In this document: in pieces, positions 8,054 through 13,777 of the stretch | Layout of the letters: each line of letters starts with the position of its first letter | Numbering within the stretch: position 1 is the stretch's first letter | Assembly (NCBI GenBank): GCA_001970855.1 | Contig: LSSN01002053.1 | Coordinates: 1 to 13,777 of the forward strand | From: Smittium culicis | Lineage: Eukaryota > Kickxellomycota > Harpellomycetes > Harpellales > Legeriomycetaceae | DNA length: 13,777 nucleotides | Direction of reading: 5' to 3' | Notes under the pieces: generated by a model | Database searches by the model: none | Told to the model about the DNA's origin: nothing | What the model saw: the letters and a program-made list of their open reading frames with translations, nothing else | Made by a program: the position numbers and the translations under genes

Positions 8054-9366
8054 CTAGAAAAAGCACAGCAACCATCTAATATTACCGTCACTTCAAATTT
8101 TACACAGTAATGGCGGTTCTTACTTGAAAAAAATATAATACCGTCTTAAAATAACCTAGTTATGACTGCTTAAAAAAAACACAGTACAATTTATTATTAA
8201 TGCTACATATAATTTTTTTTTCATTATTATAGACTGCGAAATTTACTGACTCGCTTTTATTTTGCAAATAAGTTTACTCATTAAAAACTCTCGATTAACT
8301 TCAGATTTCGAATTTATCAACTCGTAAACTGCTGATTCAGAAAAATTAAAATCTCTGACAAGTTTTTCAAATTTAAAATAATGCTGTCAATTTGTAATTA
8401 GGATAAGTCATTTATCTTTTGGCAGAATTTTTGACCTTTTCCGCGGTATTTTTTGACCTGGATAAGTTTAAATTTTCAGTATCATAAATTCACTAAATTC
8501 AATAATACTGAAAACAGTTTTAAATTTTACATTATTCAAGCTTATGCATATCGATTTTTATATTTTAGGCTCGAAGTGCTAATTGTCGCTTGAATAATAA
8601 ACAGCATTAGTAGTTGCTAAAATTGCTTCTCTTATAATATTTTTCAGTAGTTTTTTGACAAGATATTATACTTTGAATCATTTAAAATTTTTTTCCATAA
8701 TATACTAAGCTATAATATAGATATCTTATTTATCCATTTCTTGGAATGTGTACTATTTTTTATATACTTGATCTAAAAAACTAAAACAAACAAAAAGAAT
8801 TTAAATCCGAAAAACAATAGTTTATAGGTATATTTTAGAATAGCTTCAAGTAGTAAGTCTGCTTATAAAAATAGACGAATCAATAAATTTGATTTTTAAA
8901 AATATAATTTATGATTGCAATATTAATGAATATACTTGGGATTATATTCTATTTTAGAGGATTTTGGTTTAGAAGATAGTAATTTATTTGAAATTAGAAT
9001 ACAAGATCCCTATTAAATTCATTTCGATATTAATTTAATAATATGATATTACTCGGTTATATTTCATATTTAAATTTATTTTACTAGTTAAACGGTTTAT
9101 AAACAGTTATATATTAAATATAATTTGATGTTTTTTTAATAATACATATTGACGGCTAAAATTAATAAATCACGTTTATGCCAACAAGGGTTAGTATACG
9201 CTTTGCTTACAGGATTTCTTAATTATTTATCACTCTAATTTTAATTAAAATTTTTTGTTATTAGTTAAGAAATAGCTCGCTAATTTCGAAATAAACGACT
9301 AATATGCAAATTTTTTGAACTAAATTGAAAAATATCCGATATATCGCAATTATTTAAGCATTTCTT

Positions 9367-9382
9367 ATTGGCGATTGAATTT
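9367..9382. repeat. 16-bp direct repeat, copy 1 of 2
   Basis: The sequence attggcgattgaattt is identical at 11112-11127. It contains more G/C than most of the window, so chance identity is less likely than for an A/T-only 16-mer, but the flanks do not align. Either a shared element fragment or coincidence. Confidence 0.5.
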
Positions 9383-9519
9383 TTTTTGCTGGGAATTTTG
9401 AAATAACGGAATTATATTACCTTTTTCCTATTCATTTATCTAAATAACTACCTTCATTATATAACAGCATTATTCTATTTTTTAATATTTATTCCAATAA
9501 ATCTATTCGCTGTTTTTTA

Positions 9520-9600
9520 GTGAAATTGAACTATAATTTTATTGATTAATTCTTCATAATTTTTGGTCAACAAAATTATTATACACTTTTTAAATTTTTT
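9520..9600 (-). pseudogene. Possible first RT strand 'IIILLTKN', LINE-C
   Basis: A 27-codon stop-free minus-strand piece contains KKCIIILLTKNYEELINKI. It may correspond to xxIIVLIPKK, which follows the RT entry motif by about 40 residues. The position is right (about 120 bp after the entry motif); sequence likeness is short, and the frame differs from the entry motif. Confidence 0.35.
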
Positions 9601-9667
9601 TTATGTGGTTTTATCGTATTTTAACGTTTTTTACAGTTTAGTTAATAATTTAATTAATTGGCCTTTA

Positions 9668-9784
9668 ATATTTTTTGTAAAAATCATATGTTATCGGAGC
9701 AGGGCCATGAGAGCCATTTAATTTACTACTATTTATGGAAATATTAGTTTTTGATTTGCAAGAGCCTTTTTCTAGATCATTTAT
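9668..9784 (-). pseudogene. RT entry motif 'GPAPITYDFYKKY', LINE-C
   Basis: A 39-codon stop-free minus-strand piece ends in LNGSHGPAPITYDFYKKY. The family motif is NKSPGPDGITxEFYKKF: Asn, Ser, Gly-Pro, Ile-Thr and Phe-Tyr-Lys-Lys-aromatic are kept, while Asp-Gly reads Ala-Pro. It is in the same frame as the linker piece about 160 codons upstream, with in-frame stops between them, so this stretch has decayed mostly by point change rather than frameshift. Confidence 0.8.
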
Positions 9785-9943
9785 TTAACATTGTTTACTT
9801 TATTAGCTATTTTATTTGTCAAACATTCTTGAGTTTTTGCAAAACTCAATTCATTATCAAATAGCTAGGTGTTAAAAGAATTTATTGTCTTGTTGATTTG
9901 ATTTTCTTCATTGGTTAATAATCCATTTATTATCTTTTAATTA

Positions 9944-10132
9944 GATGATTTTTATCGATTTTTCTCTTTGTTTAATCAACCCATAGAAATATTTAATTGA
10001 TTTTTCTCTACTTTCAATGCATTTATATCTAGATCTAATAAAAAATAATTTGTTTGATTTATTACAGTACTCTTTAATTTTATTTATTATTCCATTTGAC
10101 CTGGCAAGAATAGTGACTGTACCTGTGTTACT
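9944..10132 (-). pseudogene. Endonuclease-RT linker 'RSRYKCIESREKSIKYF', LINE-C
   Basis: A 63-codon stop-free minus-strand frame, the longest recovered in this window, contains FIRSRYKCIESREKSIKYFY then GLIKQREKS. It matches the L1/Tx1-like linker IRSRxxWxExGEKSTKYFxxLEKxRE almost residue for residue (Trp reads Cys, the Gly before Glu-Lys reads Arg). A lysine/asparagine-rich helical stretch precedes it, as in the family. No ATG is needed because this is the middle of an ORF2. Confidence 0.85.
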
Positions 10133-10299
10133 TTATTTTGATAAATAAAAATACAATAATTTTTCCTTATATTATTATATTAAAGTAAAAAATTATGGAT
10201 ATTAAGAGTTAAATTGTATAAAATCAAATATAAAAGTGGGCAGCAGTGAGATTCAGCAATATCAGTTATTGCTGAATAATATCCTTACTGCAGGATCTA

Positions 10300-10530
10300 A
10301 AGAGAAAATTTTGGTTCTGATTGATAGCCAGAAATCTAATTTTTATTTATGTTTAAAATCAATATTAGTTTTTTTTGTATTAGGTCACTAATTAACATGT
10401 TGAATATTCCTTCTCAAGGTTATTTGTTGCTGATAGGGCAGTTTCGGCCCTTACTCTTTAGATATTCTAGATCAGTAATCCATAAAGTATCTTTTAATCT
10501 TAATAATTTTTCTACATTGGAAGTAAAAAG
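10300..10530 (-). pseudogene. AP-endonuclease C-terminal remnant, LINE-C
   Basis: One minus-strand frame from 10530 to 10300, with stops at 10420-10422, 10414-10416 and 10336-10338, reads VEKLLRLKDTLWITDLEY, then EGIFNMLISDLIQKK, then ISGYQSEPKFSL. This follows the LINE endonuclease end: L.DxWR, SRIDYFLISDxL, GYxSDHxxV. LISD and GY.S are kept; SRID reads GIFN and SDH reads SEP. It is about 370 bp before the linker, comparable to about 440 bp in LINE-A. The plus-strand 66-codon ORF at 10349-10549 overlaps it antisense and is a shadow. Confidence 0.6.
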
Positions 10531-11830
10531 TTATAAATTATTTCAGTAGCAAATATATTGGCTAACTCATTATCGAATAAGTTTGTGAAAATAAAGTTTT
10601 AAAATATTTTTCATCAATTTATTTGATATCTAACAGCAAAAATAAATGTGAGGAGTGGATTCTGTTCTATCTATTGAGAATTTAATTCTTGTGATTCACT
10701 AAAAAACCTCTTATTCAAAGTTCTTATTTTTTTTTCTCCAGTAATTAGAGTGTTAAGAAATAGGAAACATAGTTTAATACTAACTTTCGGTTCCAAATCA
10801 ATAGCATATATTTTGATCCAATTAATTATTGGTTTGATGCTAATTAAAATTTCAATTTTTTCCTATTTTGGATCAGCTATTGGTTCTTTCCTGGATTCTG
10901 AATCTATTTTTTTTTATCAATATATCAAGTCAATTGATGGTAAAATGTTTTAAGAAAATATTTCATTGGCTATAAATCTAGTTCCTAGTTGTCCTTATTG
11001 AACAACCTATTATTTATTTCTATAGAATTTATGGAATCTGAGTGGACCTCCCATATTTATTTCCATTTTCTAAAGAATTTTCCACAATTTTTATCTCATT
11101 AACCATTGGCGATTGGCGATTGAATTTACCTTTTAATTAGGCTTATTCAAATCAATGTATTGATATTTTTCAGTCTATGCATTTTTATATACCATAAGAC
11201 TAATTGCATATGTGAGCTGCATTAAATTTGTATAGATATTTTTCTATTTATATTGACTCTCTCCAAATTGGCCAAAAAGTAATGAACTATCTTAGAGATT
11301 TGCATTTCCCCAATAAATCCCGCATTCTTTCAATAATATAATTTTCATTTGCTAAATATTGAAGATTTGAGGTATATAGGTGTTAGCAAATAGTGTATTA
11401 TTTAATAGTGTGATGACCTTAACACATTGAAATTTATTGATCAATTTAATGCTTTATATATTTTATTAAATAATCAAGAAATATACAAATTTAAGAATAA
11501 AATTGATTAAAATGATAGCTAGCTCAAAGTTTAAAAAACCAATCTATAAAATGTCTTTTTACTTTTTAATTATAGGATTTTAAGTTATAAAAATTTTTTC
11601 TGATAATTTCATAAAATTGAGTTTGATACCTTAATGTAACCATGCAAATAATAAAATTTTGTTTATTAAAAGGTAATGTGTAATAATGTATTTACTTACA
11701 CAGCTTAATTCCATATCAGTAATTTTAAACAATAAAAATAGTCAGTCATTATACCATTTCATAAAAAATCATTTTAATTGGAGATTAATATTGATCTAAT
11801 CCTACTATTCTCACCTTTTATCCAGTTCTA
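10531..11830. other. Unassigned; expected LINE-C 5' part and LINE-D 3' part
   Basis: No firm motif. By position the minus strand from about 11000 to 10531 should hold the rest of the LINE-C endonuclease (a vague ILN..NR stretch near 10660-10700 may be the GDFN region), and 11830 to about 11000 the C-terminal domain of LINE-D. The plus-strand 67-codon GTG-start reading at 10750-10953 lies antisense to this and shows no family motif. A 7-bp tandem duplication (attggcg) occurs at 11105-11118. Confidence 0.4.
11105..11127. repeat. attggcg tandem pair plus 16-bp direct repeat, copy 2 of 2
   Basis: attggcg is duplicated in tandem (11105-11111, 11112-11118), and the second unit begins the 16-bp copy (11112-11127) of the sequence at 9367-9382. 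Confidence 0.5.
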
Positions 11831-12004
11831 GCCATCAGTTTTCACGCATATTTTTTTGTTATTCCAAGTGAAGACATTTACAATTTTTTTGATCATTTCT
11901 ATAAAAACCATTTTCAAATGGGATTGAATGTGCGGAGTAAGAGAGTTTAGAAAGTAGACAATATTTGGAAAAATGTACAATATCTTTTTAAGAATGTTTC
12001 CTAT
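11831..12004 (-). pseudogene. Post-RT (C-terminal) region, LINE-D
   Basis: A 58-codon stop-free minus-strand piece reads IGNILKKILYIFPNIVYFLN, then IEMIKKIVNVFTWNNKKICV. Tx1/L1-like ORF2 proteins have, after the RT, a segment of the form 'LLGKIxIIKSxxFPKxxYxLxxLPxP...IKxINxxIxxFIWNxKKxKVK'. The order Gly-x-Ile, Phe-Pro-x-x-x-Tyr, IKKI and Phe-x-Trp-Asn-x-Lys-Lys is kept, which makes a long and specific match. The frame differs from the catalytic piece. Confidence 0.75.
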
Positions 12005-12080
12005 TTACCCAGCTGCTGGATTCTTTGTTCATTTTATTAAATAGATTTTCTTGGTTTGATTTGATACTGATTCCGTTTTA

Positions 12081-12158
12081 AGTGAAATTAATTATAATAT
12101 ATTTAATAGAATATATTGATCTCAGAGCTTTGTGGCAATCCAAAATTATTTTGGTGAG
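12081..12158 (-). pseudogene. YLG-site remnant 'SIKYIIINF', LINE-D
   Basis: A 26-codon stop-free minus-strand piece contains ALRSIYSIKYIIINFT. It aligns with PIKYLGINF; Leu-Gly reads Ile-Ile. It lies about 61 residues after YVDN, the expected interval. Different frame from both neighbours. Confidence 0.5.
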
Positions 12159-12165
12159 TCAATCA

Positions 12166-12333
12166 TTTATTAAACGTTTTTTCTTTATTGATTTTCGCAT
12201 TTGATGCTATCGAATGAAGCTCAAGAGTTACTTTAATTATCAATTCTTCATTAATAATTTTAATTCTGATTAAAAAATTATCTACATATTCTAGGAATTT
12301 CAATCCTTTTTTCGGCTGATAGTACTTTAGCTT
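12166..12333 (-). pseudogene. RT catalytic region 'EYVDN' and 'NAKINKEKT', LINE-D
   Basis: A 56-codon stop-free minus-strand piece contains KKGLKFLEYVDNFLIRI, then LELHSIASNAKINKEKTF. In LINE RTs a GI.I strand leads into YADD, followed after about 25-30 residues by F..xSGxKIN..K(T/S). YVDN (12277-12288) occupies the YADD site with the second Asp changed to Asn, and SNAKINKEKT matches SGAKINKEKT. Both motifs and their spacing are in one frame. Asp to Asn is one transition, but it removes a metal-binding residue. Confidence 0.85.
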
Positions 12334-12381
12334 TTAAAATTATCCTGGTCATTAATGACTTGGTAATTATTCGATATATCA

Positions 12382-12429
12382 CCGAAGAAAGAGGGTTTCT
12401 TTACTGAGCCCTTTTTCAATACTTTTTGA
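12382..12429 (-). pseudogene. Degenerate RGVxQGxPLSP block, LINE-D
   Basis: A 16-codon stop-free minus-strand piece SKSIEKGLSKETLFLR is in the same frame as the YVDN piece and about 45 residues before it. It compares with ERGVRQGDPLSP: Glu, Gly, Leu and basic positions fit, while Gln-Gly and Ser-Pro are lost. Support is mainly frame and spacing. Confidence 0.5.
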
Positions 12430-12884
12430 TTATGTTTGTTTTCTATTTAAAAGTGAATTTTTATTAAGCCAACGGAATGCAGTAATACATTTGGTTTTCG
12501 ATCTACGTGGCAAACGTTCTTAAGCAAACAAAGACACATTTATGCGTATTTTTTGATTAAATTTTTGCTATACTAGTTTAATTAGTATGATATTATTGTT
12601 TTATATTTAAAGTATAAATACTAAAGAATAAAAAGCCTTCATTTTCCCTTCTCAGGAAGATGGAATCTTTTCAGTTTTAAATAAAAGAATCAATAAAAAC
12701 ACAGACCTATTCAAACACAAATTGATTGAGCCTAGGTAAATAATACCAAATTTTACTATAAATGATTAGATAAAAACAAAGCCTTAGTTGAATTGGAATA
12801 AATATCTTCAATAATATCTTTGTTATATTTCTTCTTGACCAAGAATGAGTATAGTTAAATATCTGCTGAGAATTAAGCTTATTA

Positions 12885-13154
12885 TTTTTTATTTTCTATC
12901 AGAGAATTTGTCGCGCGGATGTTTTCAAAAATATTATTATCTTTAATAAAACCTGATCGGAGTTTATCAATCAATTAAAAAATGACTTTGTGTATTCTAT
13001 TTATCAGTTTTTTTATATAAATTATTTCACCAGAGTTAGATATTGTAGTTGATCTATAGATTCTCAGGTCCTTCAGATTCCTTTTTTTTTCTTGTGAATA
13101 AGGACAATTTTTGAGCCGCCACCAAGACTGTTCCATTTTTTCATTTCTATATCC
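12885..13154 (-). pseudogene. RT fingers/palm 'YRSTTIS' to 'RSGFIKDNNIFENIR', LINE-D
   Basis: One minus-strand frame from 13154 to 12885 with a single stop (12975-12977). It holds NLKDLRIYRSTTISNSGE, then IIYIKKLINRIHKVIF, then LIDKLRSGFIKDNNIFENIR and ATNSLIENKK. This follows the L1/Tx1-like series DxKNYRPITLLNxxYKIxxKxLxNRI...LIDxxQSGFIKGRxIxDNIRxxxxLIE closely. It is the longest continuous family match in the window (88 codons of alignment) and is what identified the minus-strand LINEs. Confidence 0.9.
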
Positions 13155-13207
13155 TTAATGAAAATTATAAAAAGCTGAAGATTGTGGTTTTGAACTTTTA
13201 ATATAAT
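13076..13207 (-). pseudogene. First RT strand 'SKIVLIHKKKG', LINE-D
   Basis: A 44-codon stop-free minus-strand piece contains EMKKWNSLGGGSKIVLIHKK, then KG. It matches the W....xIVLIPKKG strand that follows the RT entry motif. It overlaps the next piece in another frame; the frame change falls in the A9 run (T9 on the plus strand, 13082-13090), a typical slippage site. Confidence 0.8.
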
Positions 13208-13260
13208 TCAAAATAAAGGTAATCTGAGCCTAATGTTTTTTTATTCAACATTTCATCATT
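13201..13260 (-). pseudogene. RT entry motif 'NKKTLGSDYLYFELY', LINE-D
   Basis: A 20-codon stop-free minus-strand piece reads NDEMLNKKTLGSDYLYFELY. The family motif is NKxPGSDGxxxEFYKxF: Asn-Lys, Gly-Ser-Asp, Phe-Glu and Tyr are kept; Pro reads Leu and the Gly after Asp reads Tyr. It lies about 312 bp after the linker and 100 bp before KIVLIHKKKG. Confidence 0.75.
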
Positions 13261-13527
13261 TCATTGAGAATTTCGTCATACTGTTTATTTCTATACTGTA
13301 ATTTTTGATCCTAACTATTTAATTTGTTATTTTGATTGAAATAAGGTCTGATTTGCAGTAAGAGTTGGTAACCTATTTTTTAAATGACGAAAAATAATAA
13401 ATTATTCCCATGTTTCCTATTTTGTGAATTTTTTTACTAATACTCTTTGTTTATTGAGCAATCCGCTAATCATTTTCGTTTTTTTCTCCAGAATTGACTA
13501 TCCCAAAGAGAAATTTACCTGATTTCA

Positions 13528-13577
13528 CACTTTTTTGCTCCATTTATATCTTGTTCGAACTATTGTAAATTTAGGTT
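13528..13577 (-). pseudogene. Endonuclease-RT linker 'TRYKW', LINE-D
   Basis: The minus strand reads PKFTIVRTRYKWSKKV and then, after a stop and a one-base shift, SGKFLFGIVNSGEKNEND (about 13473-13527). It compares with IRSRYKWxExGEKSTKYFxxLEK: Val-Arg-Thr-Arg-Tyr-Lys-Trp fits well and Ser-Gly-Lys-Phe continues it. The plus-strand 'tttttttctccag' here resembles a splice acceptor but is just antisense to this stretch. Confidence 0.65.
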
Positions 13578-13777
13578 ATTCTTTTTATTTTTATTTTTTG
13601 ATTATATTTTTTTTATTGGATTTTAGTTGTAGCATAAGATTACCTCTAAAAACCATTCTACTTGTGATTTTTTTGACTTTTTCTAAATTTTCAAACTAAT
13701 TTTTTTGAGAGTATTTTTTCCAAAATTGATAAATGTTTTTTTAGCATCTATTTTTGATGCAAATCCAATCGTCCAGT
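13578..13777 (-). other. Lys/Asn-rich stretch before LINE-D linker
   Basis: Minus-strand frames are rich in Lys, Asn and Ile with scattered stops (for example ENLEKVKKITSRMVFRG), as expected for the helical stretch between endonuclease and linker of an A-rich LINE ORF2. No specific motif. Confidence 0.35.

Larger units (their letters stand above)
7937..10530 (-). mobile_element. LINE-C: decayed non-LTR retrotransposon
   Basis: Minus-strand relic. Reading right to left: endonuclease C-terminal part (10300-10530), a very clear linker (9944-10132), the RT entry motif (9668-9784) in the same frame as the linker, a possible first RT strand KCIIILLTKN (9520-9600), and a VDDTTV catalytic-like piece (7937-8053). 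The linker-to-entry distance (about 325 bp) agrees with LINE-D. The catalytic-like piece is about 1.7 kb past the entry motif, instead of 0.8-0.95 kb in the other relics, so either about 0.7 kb was inserted or that piece belongs to another copy. Multiple stops make it non-functional. Confidence 0.8.
11831..13577 (-). mobile_element. LINE-D: decayed non-LTR retrotransposon, best preserved, right end off window
   Basis: Minus-strand relic with most RT motifs in order. Reading right to left: linker TRYKW (13528-13577), RT entry NKKTLGSDYLYFELY (13201-13260), first strand KIVLIHKKKG (13076-13207), YRSTTIS and RSGFIKDNNIFENIR (12885-13154), degenerate RGV block (12382-12429), YVDN and KINKEKT (12166-12333), SIKYIIINF at the YLG site (12081-12158), and a post-RT piece (11831-12004). 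Sub-motif spacing agrees with an L1/Tx1-like ORF2. It is inactivated by several stops, at least four frame changes (one in an A9 run) and loss of the second catalytic Asp. The endonuclease should lie at and beyond the right edge. Confidence 0.9.

Noticed and set aside
3094..8895. Shared 'acgaatcaataaa' near 3094 and 8874
   Set aside because: A/T-rich, short, and the similarity ends within about 25 bp; not enough for a repeat call.
10206..10388. Plus-strand 61-codon stop-free frame with a gene-like peptide (SSEIQQYQLLLNN...)
   Set aside because: No ATG at a sensible position and it overlaps the minus-strand endonuclease/linker region of LINE-C; judged a shadow.
10349..10549. Plus-strand 66-codon ORF
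   Set aside because: Antisense to the LINE-C endonuclease remnant, which explains why it is open; no family motif in its own product.
10750..10953. Plus-strand 67-codon ORF (GTG start) after 'ttttttctccag', considered as an exon with a splice acceptor
   Set aside because: The pyrimidine tract is a result of the antisense A-rich LINE sequence; there is no matching donor, no partner exon, and no recognised domain.
13473..13527. Exon-like plus-strand piece after 'tttttttctccag'
   Set aside because: Only about 25 codons and antisense to the LINE-D linker.

Overview
This window looks like non-genic DNA from a very A+T-rich eukaryotic nuclear genome (about three quarters or more A+T by eye). It has long homopolymer runs, microsatellites ((AG)n, (TTTA)n, G10), no long open reading frame on either strand, no recognisable tRNA or rRNA, and no bacterial-style gene packing. 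I cannot name the organism; an A+T-rich invertebrate, fungus or protist would all fit.

What it does contain is on the minus strand: the decayed remains of at least four LINE retrotransposons (non-LTR, apurinic endonuclease plus reverse transcriptase), all pointing right to left. They are broken by stops and frameshifts, so ORF finding misses them, but reading the minus strand in all frames recovers family motifs in the correct order and at nearly the correct spacing. LINE-A (about 568-2685) shows an endonuclease tail 'RID..FFVCPEMM', a linker, the RT start motif 'LDGFPSEFYK', a degenerate 'RGVxQG..LFNLxxNxLE' block, 'YAKH' in place of YADD, and a possible 'YLGS' tail. LINE-B (about 4104-5272) shows 'KRG..P', 'KIKISA' followed by a damaged YADD, and 'LGVYIQ'. 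LINE-C (about 7937-10530) shows an endonuclease tail, a clear linker 'RSRYKCIESREKSIKYF', the RT start motif 'HGPAPITYDFYKKY' and a separate 'VDDTTV'. LINE-D (about 11831-13577) is the most complete: linker, RT start, 'KIVLIHKKKG', 'YRSTTIS', 'RSGFIKDNNIFENIR', 'YVDN', 'KINKEKT', and a post-RT domain. The mix of motifs resembles the L1/Tx1-like group, by memory of family consensus only.

Layout: 1-17 (AG)n; 18-567 unassigned, with a hairpin; 568-2685 LINE-A; 2686-4103 mostly unassigned with a (TTTA)n tract; 4104-5272 LINE-B; 5273-7936 mostly unassigned with a 28-bp five-copy tandem repeat at 5941-6080; 7937-10530 LINE-C; 10531-11830 probably the lost 5' part of LINE-C and 3' part of LINE-D; 11831-13577 LINE-D, which probably continues past the right edge. 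The four catalytic (YxDD) positions lie about 3.3, 3.7 and 4.3 kb apart, close to one LINE ORF2 length, so the region may be a head-to-tail series of same-strand insertions. All four YxDD sites are altered and nothing here should be active. The three short plus-strand ORFs appear to be chance or antisense shadows.
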